Below are positions 58,365 through 64,000 of a stretch of 64,000 nt of DNA, piece by piece (the stretch's first letter is position 1; each line of letters starts with the position of its first letter). The stretch is from Isoalcanivorax indicus (lineage in GTDB: Bacteria; Pseudomonadota; Gammaproteobacteria; Pseudomonadales; Alcanivoracaceae). The stretch covers positions 62,001-126,000 of the forward strand of contig NZ_QGMP01000003.1 in assembly GCF_003259185.1 (NCBI RefSeq). Direction: 5' to 3'. The notes beneath the pieces are model-generated. The model saw only the letters and a program-made list of their open reading frames with translations. It was not told the origin of the DNA and searched no databases. A program made the position numbers and the translations under genes.

Positions 58365-59045
58365 TCAGGTGGGCCAGTCGCTGATCCGCGCCAGCGGGAA
58401 CGTCATCCGGAACGATGACAGGTAACCGCCGGTGAGCGCTTTGCCTGCCTGAATCTCGGGGAAGTGTTCGCCATCGGCCCAGCCATCCAGCAGTGTCCCC
58501 AGGCCCAGCCGACCACTGGCGCCGGGAGTGTAGAGGAACCGCTTGCCGTCACGCACCTGACCCAGCGTCCGCAGCCGGGCCGGGATCAGGCCGCCGGGTA
58601 GTGGCACACCCAGTCGGCCACGCTTCAGCGTCAGTCGACAGAAGACCTTGCCTTCGCGCGCCACGCTGATGTGTTCCACACGCCCCGCCTGCTCGACGCT
58701 GAACTCCGCCTGATCTTTCGGGATGCCCCAGTTGAGGCGACCGTTGATGACGCTGTCGTGGCTGGACACATAGATACGACCGATAGAACGATGGCGCTCA
58801 CGGCGACCGCTATCATCCGGGCCCAGGTCATAGGTGCCGGGAATGAACAGCAATTCGTGATAGGGCCCTACGTCGGAATCACTGTAATCCACGAACATCA
58901 TTACGCTGTAGCGCCCGCGTGGCGTGCCCAGCGTTTCGGGCACACCGGACTGCGCGATACGCTGGGTATCGGGCAGGCGCAAAGGGATCGCGTAGGCGCG
59001 TCCGGTCAGGGTCCACGGTGGTGGGGCGGGGTGATAGTCAGTCAT
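58365..59045 (-). CDS. Acetoacetate decarboxylase-superfamily protein
   Basis: A 226-residue protein resembling the acetoacetate-decarboxylase fold: YSVMMFVDYSDSDVGPYHELLFIPG, SIGRIYVSSHDSVINGRLNWGIPKDQAEF with a lysine in the position of the Schiff-base segment, and GALTGGYLSSF-type end (GKALTGGYLSSFRMTFPLAR). Many bacterial relatives have no known substrate, so decarboxylase activity is only possible. Four bases after the upstream hotdog gene, so probably cotranscribed with it. Confidence 0.7.
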   Translation of the reverse strand: MTDYHPAPPPWTLTGRAYAIPLRLPDTQRIAQSGVPETLGTPRGRYSVMMFVDYSDSDVGPYHELLFIPGTYDLGPDDSGRRERHRSIGRIYVSSHDSVINGRLNWGIPKDQAEFSVEQAGRVEHISVAREGKVFCRLTLKRGRLGVPLPGGLIPARLRTLGQVRDGKRFLYTPGASGRLGLGTLLDGWADGEHFPEIQAGKALTGGYLSSFRMTFPLARISDWPT

Positions 59046-59049
59046 CGGT

Positions 59050-59508
59050 TTACATGCCGATCTTGCGCAGTTGATACAGGTTGCGAGAGATCGCCACGAC
59101 CTCACCACTGGCGTCTTTCAACTCGCACTCCCATTCATAATCCGCCTTGCCATTGGCGTCGGCTTCGGCCTGGATGCGCTGGACCTCTTCCTCACTGATA
59201 CGCACCTCCACGGTAATGTCGGTTTTCGCCGGGCGCCGGAAGCGGATCTGCATGTCCTTGACGATCGGGTAGTAGTGGCGGGTGTCAAAGCTGGACAGGA
59301 AGATCACGCCGCCCGGGAGTTCGGCCAGCGTAAACAGCGCACCGGCGTACATGGTGCCCACGTGATTGACGTTGGGCTCGAACGGCATGCGCATCCGGCA
59401 GTAGCCACGTTCCAGTTCCTCCACCGTGGAACCGCAGCGGGTGGCAAACGGAAACGGCGTGGAGGCCGCCGTCTTGATGGTGTCGAGTTGTTCCTTGCTC
59501 AGGGACAT
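59050..59508 (-). CDS. Hotdog-fold thioesterase-like protein (DUF4442/PaaI-like)
   Basis: A 152-residue single-hotdog protein. Central motif VNHVGTMYAGALFTLAELPG (about 47-66) is the HxGxxxGG-like helix segment, followed by strands MQIRFRRPAKTDITVEVRI and KADYEWECELKDASGEVVA. Probably a thioesterase or acyl-binding protein in the cytoplasm; substrate unknown. ATG 59506-59508 is preferred over a longer in-frame start. Cotranscribed with the downstream decarboxylase-like gene. Confidence 0.75.
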   Translation of the reverse strand: MSLSKEQLDTIKTAASTPFPFATRCGSTVEELERGYCRMRMPFEPNVNHVGTMYAGALFTLAELPGGVIFLSSFDTRHYYPIVKDMQIRFRRPAKTDITVEVRISEEEVQRIQAEADANGKADYEWECELKDASGEVVAISRNLYQLRKIGM

Positions 59509-59606
59509 GGCAGGCTCCAGACTGATTATGCTGCTCGGGTTTCGGGTGTGCACAGGATGCTAGCACCCGGCCACTGCAGGCCACACTAACCGAAACTGAC
59601 AGGTGC

Positions 59607-60689
59607 ATGATGCAAACCATCAAACTGAGGCTGGCGAGTCTGCTGGTGCTGGCCCTGGCGCTGACATTGTCACTCGCGCTGACCCTGCCGCGTCCGGCGC
59701 AGGCGGCGGTTATCCTGCTGTATCACCATGTCAGCGAACAGACCCCGGCAGCAACCTCCGTGACCCCGGATCAGTTCCGGGAGCATCTTGACCGTCTTGA
59801 TAAGGAAGGCTTCGAGGTTGTGCGTCTGGACGAGCTGGTCGAGCGTGTCCGTGATGGTGCTGACCCCCGGGAAAAGCTGGCCAGCATCACCTTCGATGAT
59901 GCCTATGTCAGCATCATCGACAACGCCATTCCGATGCTTGAAGCGCGCGGCTGGTCGGCTACGGTCTTCGTGGCGACAGCGCCGGTGCTGGAGCGCCGCC
60001 GCCCGATGATGAGCGTGGCTCAGGTGAAGGAACTGCATGAACGCGGGCATCTGGTGGTCAACCACAGTCATACCCATCTGCACATGGTGCGCCGCCAGGA
60101 CCGTGAGTCGGCACGCGCCTGGCGAGCGCGTTTGCGCGGCGACATCGAACGGGCTCAGGCACTGCTTGAGGAATGGACCGGGGCGTCCCTGCCGAAATTC
60201 TTTGCCTACCCTTACGGTGAGCATGACCCGGCCGTGCGAGCTCTGCTGGCCGACATGGGCTACAAGGGGTTTGCCCAGCGAAGTGGTGCACTGGACGGTA
60301 ACGTCGACTGGCTTGATGTGCCGCGTATCCCGGTGAACCGGCAGTTTGCCGACTGGAACGGCCTGGGTGACAAGGTGCGCGCACTGCCCATGCCAGCGCG
60401 CGGGATCACGCCGGAGAGCGGCATCACGGATGAGGCTCGACCGGCGTTTACGCTGACCTTGCCGGCAGGATGGCACCGGCGCGGGCTGAACTGCTTTGCC
60501 CGTGGGGCGCCTGCAGAGCTGGACTGGACGCGGGGTGAGGAGCAGGACCGGGTACAGGTGAAGCCCGCGCGGGACCTGATGCCAGGGCGCAGCCTGATAA
60601 ACTGCACCGCCAGTGCGGGAGAGGGTCGCTTCTACTGGTATTCGCACCTGTGGATGCGCCGTGACAGCGGGGGCTGGTACAGCGAATGA
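59607..60689 (+). CDS. Exported polysaccharide deacetylase-family protein
   Basis: A 360-residue protein with a signal peptide (LRLASLLVLALALTLSLALT, cleavage after PAQA). The NodB-like domain has LLYHHVSEQTPAATSVTPDQF, ITFDDAYVS (catalytic/metal Asp pair), NHSHTHLHM (the HxxxH metal ligands) and FAYPYGEHDP. The C-terminal 110 residues are a separate beta-rich region with two cysteines. Family members remove N-acetyl groups from glycans such as PNAG or peptidoglycan; the substrate here is unknown. Divergent from the hotdog gene. ATG 59607 or 59610. Confidence 0.85.
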   Translation: MMQTIKLRLASLLVLALALTLSLALTLPRPAQAAVILLYHHVSEQTPAATSVTPDQFREHLDRLDKEGFEVVRLDELVERVRDGADPREKLASITFDDAYVSIIDNAIPMLEARGWSATVFVATAPVLERRRPMMSVAQVKELHERGHLVVNHSHTHLHMVRRQDRESARAWRARLRGDIERAQALLEEWTGASLPKFFAYPYGEHDPAVRALLADMGYKGFAQRSGALDGNVDWLDVPRIPVNRQFADWNGLGDKVRALPMPARGITPESGITDEARPAFTLTLPAGWHRRGLNCFARGAPAELDWTRGEEQDRVQVKPARDLMPGRSLINCTASAGEGRFYWYSHLWMRRDSGGWYSE

Positions 60690-60695
60690 GCGCGC

Positions 60696-61484
60696 TCAGA
60701 TATCGCTGAAGGCTTCCAGATCGTTGGCGCGGATAACGGAACGGATGTGGCGGATATAGGTGTCGCCGATTTCCGCGTAACCGCCCAGGCCTGCCGCCAG
60801 CGTGCGTCCGCTCGGCTTCAGCCCCTCTTGTCGCTGGCGCTCGCGCAGCAGGCGCAACTCGCGGTAGGTCGGGTGGGTATTCAGGTTGCGCATATAGCTG
60901 GCCACCGCATCCTCCACGGTGGCGAATTTTTGCACTTCATAGCGCGCGCCCAGCGGCCGCCTGGCGGGCACCACGCCGCAGCCGGGGCGGAAGCACCACT
61001 GGCCGAAAAGGTTGTTGGCCTCCTCGGCAAAGCGCGAGGTGCCCCAGGCGGATTCCAGCGCGCCCTGGGCCAGCGCCAGATCCGCGGGCACGATGTCGAG
61101 ACGGCGTAGCAAGGTGTCCAGCCAGGCTTCGCTCATGTCATCCAGGTGGTCCGGGGCTTCCAGTCGGTATTCCGTGGCACGGGCCTGCAACCAGCCCAGT
61201 TCGGCCTCGGTCAGCGTACCGTCTGCGATACGTCCGCGTAACGCCTGAGCCTGCTCCCGCTCGGCCAGCAGCTCGCGGTTGCGTGCCTGAACGACGGGTA
61301 AAAGCATATTGATGAACACCGCCTTGCGCGCAGCGGTCTCGTCGTCCGGAATAGGCCAGATAGGCGGTTCCTCGGGTTCCGGCTGGTAATCCAGCTGAAT
61401 CTGGCAATGCAGGATCAGGGTGGGCGCGAGGGCGATCAGGCCCAGCGCCAGCAGGACGGACAGCGTCAGCAGCAAGCGTTTCAA
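60696..61484 (-). CDS. Bax-like N-acetylglucosaminidase-domain protein
   Basis: A 262-residue protein with an N-terminal signal anchor (RLLLTLSVLLALGLIALAPTL). The conserved PPIWPIPDDETAARKAVFINMLLPVV (core RKAVFINMLLPVV) and the glucosaminidase core LAQGALESAWGTSRFAEEANNLFGQW, with the likely catalytic Glu in LES, match E. coli Bax. It probably cleaves or remodels peptidoglycan in the periplasm. It converges on the deacetylase gene with 6 bp between; both may act on the cell wall, but they are on opposite strands. Confidence 0.85.
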   Translation of the reverse strand: MKRLLLTLSVLLALGLIALAPTLILHCQIQLDYQPEPEEPPIWPIPDDETAARKAVFINMLLPVVQARNRELLAEREQAQALRGRIADGTLTEAELGWLQARATEYRLEAPDHLDDMSEAWLDTLLRRLDIVPADLALAQGALESAWGTSRFAEEANNLFGQWCFRPGCGVVPARRPLGARYEVQKFATVEDAVASYMRNLNTHPTYRELRLLRERQRQEGLKPSGRTLAAGLGGYAEIGDTYIRHIRSVIRANDLEAFSDI

Positions 61485-61496
61485 GCAGGCACTCTC

Positions 61497-61549
61497 GTTG
61501 TTGTTGGTGCGTTGTTGTTGATGCGTTGTTGGTGCGTTGTGTGGATGGC
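61497..61549. repeat. GTTGTTG-type short tandem repeat
   Basis: Units GTTGTTGTTGGTGC (61497-61510), GTTGTTGTTGATGC (61511-61524), GTTGTTGGTGC (61525-61535) and a decayed fourth (to 61549). They lie just upstream of the Bax-like gene start, where slippage might alter its 5' untranslated region. Confidence 0.75.
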
Positions 61550-61579
61550 GTTGGGGCGGCGCCGGGTGGGGCGCGGCCC

Positions 61580-61915
61580 TCAGCCCGCCAGCGCGTCGGT
61601 CCTCGCGGCGCAGATGAAATCATTGCGATGCAGGCCATGGATCTTGTGTGTCCACCAGATCACCGTCACCCGGCCCCACTCGGTGACGATGGCCGGGTGG
61701 TGGCCTTCGGCCTCTGCCAGGTCCGCGACCTGCTGTGTGAAGGCCATGGCCTCGACAAAATTGCTGAAGTTGAAGCGACGCTCCAGTTTCTGTACGCCGT
61801 TCTCTTCGATCAGCTTCCACTCGGGCAGTTCCTGACGCCAGTCGCGGATCTCGGCGTCTGTGGCGCGCGGCGCGTCTGCACGGCAGGCTTCGCATGTTTC
61901 CTGTGCCAGCGGCAT
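61580..61915 (-). CDS. phhB: Pterin-4a-carbinolamine dehydratase
   Basis: A 111-residue enzyme that recycles 4a-hydroxytetrahydrobiopterin formed by phenylalanine hydroxylase. Motifs: WRQELPEWKLIEENGVQKLER, FNFSNFVEAMAF and the active-site EGHHPAIVTEWGRVTVIWWT with the His pair, then HKIHGLHRNDFICAART. ATG 61913-61915 is used. No phenylalanine hydroxylase gene is adjacent. It can also act in cofactor recycling for other hydroxylases. Confidence 0.93.
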   Translation of the reverse strand: MPLAQETCEACRADAPRATDAEIRDWRQELPEWKLIEENGVQKLERRFNFSNFVEAMAFTQQVADLAEAEGHHPAIVTEWGRVTVIWWTHKIHGLHRNDFICAARTDALAG

Positions 61916-61961
61916 GATACCTCTCCTGTGTCGGTAGGGTCCTTGGCTACAGTGTAACCGC

Positions 61962-62669
61962 TCAGCCCGCGTTGCACAGGCGGGCGGGCTCCCGTTTGCC
62001 GCCGGGGGCCATGCGCGCCAGGACGCGTCGCAACCGCTCCAGATCCGTTTCGTTGCGGGTCCGGCCGGGGATCTCCATGGCATCCGCCAGACGCAGCAGT
62101 ACCGCCTTCATCTTCTCCGGCATCATCACCGGCTGGCGGTGCTGCACCACATAGATCAGTTCCCCCTGCTTGAACAACAGGAAACCGTAGTAGTGGGTGC
62201 CGCTTACGGCATTTTCCGAGGGGGCCAGACTGCCGTCCACATCCAGGCTGACGATGGCGAACAGGGAGCGCGGTTCGGCATCCTGCAGAAATTCCCGATG
62301 GGCGGCCTCGACGGAGGTCACCATGGGGGCAGGTGCAATGCGGTCGCGCAGGTAGTTGTTCAGGACCAGGTTGAACAGCGTCAGATCCGACGCAAAGCGC
62401 GGCACGGTCAGTTCAGGATTGCCTTCGGCCTGATGGTAATCGACCCGGAACATGCGCCCGCTGCCATCCCAGAAGGTGGTGGACCCGGCGTGCGGAGTGC
62501 AGGTTTCCTCCAGGCTGACCTGTCCCCGAAAGGTGTTTACGGACAGATCTATGGCGTAGGCCCCGCCGGGAGAGTAGTAGATGTCGCCGTCGCGTTCGCC
62601 CTGAAGTGTCTGGCAGCCGGTCAATAGCGCGCACAGCAGCAGCCACAGGGGGGTGTGGGTTGTTTTCAT
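61962..62669 (-). CDS. Lipoprotein of unknown function
   Basis: A 235-residue protein with a lipoprotein signal peptide (MKTTHTPLWLLLCALLTGC). The mature part begins QTLQGERDGDIYYSPGGAYAIDL and contains MFRVDYHQAEGNPEL, FNLVLNNYLRDRI, YYGFLLFKQGELIYVVQHRQ and a helical basic tail. I do not recognise the family. ATG 62667-62669 is chosen for the signal peptide. It is in line with phhB (46 bp gap) and may be cotranscribed. Confidence 0.75.
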   Translation of the reverse strand: MKTTHTPLWLLLCALLTGCQTLQGERDGDIYYSPGGAYAIDLSVNTFRGQVSLEETCTPHAGSTTFWDGSGRMFRVDYHQAEGNPELTVPRFASDLTLFNLVLNNYLRDRIAPAPMVTSVEAAHREFLQDAEPRSLFAIVSLDVDGSLAPSENAVSGTHYYGFLLFKQGELIYVVQHRQPVMMPEKMKAVLLRLADAMEIPGRTRNETDLERLRRVLARMAPGGKREPARLCNAG

Positions 62670-62733
62670 TATTCTCACCCTGACTTGTCTGGTTAGCCGG
62701 GCAAGCATACCACGCTGAGGCAAGGCTGCCAGC

Positions 62734-62765
62734 GCCTTGCCGCCCCGGGTTGCGGGCGGCAAGGC
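62734..62765. terminator. 12-bp inverted repeat after the acyl-CoA dehydrogenase gene
   Basis: GCCTTGCCGCCC (62734-62745) and GGGCGGCAAGGC (62754-62765), 13 bp below the dehydrogenase stop. A likely terminator stem, though no T-run follows. Confidence 0.5.
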
Positions 62766-62777
62766 AAGCCAGAGGCC

Positions 62778-64000
62778 TCAGTCGCGGGCCAGCAGGTCGC
62801 GGGCGATGGCGATGATCTGCATCTCGTCGGTGCCAGCGTAGATCTGCAGGATCTTGGCATCACGCATCAACTGTTCGACCCGGGACTCGCGCATATAACC
62901 GTAGCCACCGTGGATCTGCACGGCTTCCGTGGCGACTTCCATGGCGGTCTGGGCGGCATACAGCTTCATGGCCGACGCTTCCGCCATGGTCATCTGCTTG
63001 CCGGAGGCGACGGTTTCGATATAGCGGAAGACCATGTTCTGCAGGTTCATGCGCGCCACTTCCATCTTCGCCAGCTTCAGCTGGATCAGCTGGTTCTGGC
63101 CAATGGCGCGGCCGAACTGCACCCGGTCCTTCGCGTACTGCACCGACAGCTCCAGAGCGCGCTCCACCATGCCCAGGGCCATGGCGGCGACACCGGCGCG
63201 TTCCTGCATGAAGGTGGCCTTGGCGCCGGAGCGGCCGTAGCCGTCTTCGCTGCCGCCCAGCAGGCGATCAGCGCCCACGCGCACATCGCTGAGGAACAGC
63301 TCACCGGTGGGTGAGGAACCGATGCCCATCTTCTTGAAGGGTTTGGACTGCTCCAGCCCGGGCATGCCGCTGTCCAGGATGAAGGACACGATCTTGCGGT
63401 CCTGCGGCGCCACGCCCTCGTCGTCCAGTTTGCAGATCAGCACGATGGTGTCGGCGTAGGGACCGTTGGTGATCCAGGTCTTGCTGCCATTGATGATGTA
63501 ACCGCCTTCGCCGTCGCGCTTGGCCAGCGTCTTCATCTGACCGAACGCATCCGAGCCGGAATTGGGCTCGGAAATGGCCCAGGCGCCGACTTTTTCCAGC
63601 GTCAGCAGCGGCAGGGCCCAGCGCTCCTTCTGCGCGGTGGTGCCCTTGCTCATGATGGCGCCGCCGGTGAGCCCCATGGACACGCCCATGGCCGTCACCA
63701 GCCCCTGGGCATGGCGGCACAGCTCGATGATGGGGATCATGGTCATGGCGGCCTGCTCACCGGCAGCGGCGGACGCGCCATCCTTCTTTTTCTTCTCTTC
63801 CACCGGCTCACCGGCGGCGGCCGCTTTTTCGCGGGCGATCTGCTTGTCGAAGTTCTGCTTCGCCATGACGTCCATGCCGAAGGTCTTGATCATCTTGCGC
63901 AGGATGTCGTACGGCGGTACGCCGTTGTATTCGATGTCGTCGATATGCGGCACGACTTCCTTCTGCACGAAATCCCGGACCATGCCCTGGATCATGCGCT
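62778..64000 (-). CDS. Acyl-CoA dehydrogenase (5' end outside window)
   Basis: The visible 405 or more residues cover nearly the whole enzyme; the frame stays open to the window edge, and the visible first Met (63993-63995) is probably internal. The flavoprotein oxidises acyl-CoA to enoyl-CoA. Seen are ISEPNSGSDAFGQMKTLAKR (FAD/substrate), INGSKTWITNGPYADT, ERAGVAAMALGMVERALE, GRAIGQNQLIQLKLAKME and the C-terminal QIHGGYGYMRESRVEQLMRD with IYAGTDEMQ, where the Glu is the likely base. A Lys/Glu/Ala-rich insert (EEKKKKDGASAAAGEQ) interrupts the N-terminal helical domain, unlike typical short-chain enzymes. Chain-length preference is not clear. Confidence 0.92.
   Translation of the reverse strand, partial: RMIQGMVRDFVQKEVVPHIDDIEYNGVPPYDILRKMIKTFGMDVMAKQNFDKQIAREKAAAAGEPVEEKKKKDGASAAAGEQAAMTMIPIIELCRHAQGLVTAMGVSMGLTGGAIMSKGTTAQKERWALPLLTLEKVGAWAISEPNSGSDAFGQMKTLAKRDGEGGYIINGSKTWITNGPYADTIVLICKLDDEGVAPQDRKIVSFILDSGMPGLEQSKPFKKMGIGSSPTGELFLSDVRVGADRLLGGSEDGYGRSGAKATFMQERAGVAAMALGMVERALELSVQYAKDRVQFGRAIGQNQLIQLKLAKMEVARMNLQNMVFRYIETVASGKQMTMAEASAMKLYAAQTAMEVATEAVQIHGGYGYMRESRVEQLMRDAKILQIYAGTDEMQIIAIARDLLARD

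Overview
The window looks like a chromosomal segment of a GC-rich gammaproteobacterium close to Alcanivorax or the wider Pseudomonadales/Oceanospirillales. The evidence is gene content and order only: typA near glnA-ntrB-ntrC, ubiE-ubiJ-ubiB-hisE-tatABC, priA-argS-ftsN-hslVU, and pilMNOPQ-aroK-aroB-damX-gltB-gltD-hemE are arranged much as in Pseudomonas. No rRNA, tRNA, CRISPR array, integrase or transposase gene was seen. Nearly all coding sequence is dense, high-GC core genome; the one clear accessory island lies at about 3.8-7.5 kb.

Layout. 0-1.05 kb: trmL and a Sel1-repeat lipoprotein. 1.1-3.8 kb: an HxlR repressor divergent from a three-gene operon (SDR, DsbA/HCCA-isomerase-like protein, acyl-CoA thioesterase-like protein), with two identical-spacing dyads between them. 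3.8-7.5 kb: a lower-GC block of minus-strand cargo genes (GNAT, a broken uracil-DNA-glycosylase-like gene, two VOC proteins, DUF5701, DUF6624) separated by attC-like imperfect palindromes, best read as an integron cassette remnant without an integrase in the window. 7.8-9.6 kb: typA. 9.8-13 kb: a three-gene unit of secreted retropepsin-like zinc-protease-family protein, membrane transglutaminase-like/7TM protein and ATP-grasp ligase. 13-14.4 kb: a PP-loop sulfurtransferase with a probable NFACT-R domain, next to a TusA-like protein.

14.4-19.5 kb: nitrogen control. glnA has a consensus sigma-54 promoter and two upstream NtrC dyads, and a third dyad sits in front of ntrB, so the circuit NtrB -> NtrC -> glnA, with NtrC feedback on ntrBC, can be read from the sequence. 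19.5-24.7 kb: envelope lipoproteins, proline iminopeptidase, dtd, DUF3015, DUF4105 and a lipoprotein alpha/beta hydrolase. 24.7-30.2 kb: minus-strand tatABC, hisE, and ubiquinone genes ubiB, ubiJ, ubiE, with an FFLEELY-type protein. 30.4-31.7 kb: a TlpA-like fusion and an SRPBCC protein. 31.9-38.5 kb: hslUV behind a near-consensus heat-shock promoter, ftsN, argS, priA.

38.6-43 kb: rpmE, a short malic enzyme and the bifunctional penicillin-binding protein 1a. 43.1-51.2 kb: type IV pilus assembly genes pilMNOPQ running into aroK, aroB and a DamX-like SPOR protein. 51.3-58.4 kb: glutamate synthase gltBD, which with glnA supplies the GS-GOGAT pathway, then hemE. 58.4-64 kb: an acetoacetate-decarboxylase-like protein, a hotdog thioesterase, a polysaccharide deacetylase, a Bax-like glucosaminidase, phhB, a lipoprotein and an acyl-CoA dehydrogenase cut by the window edge.
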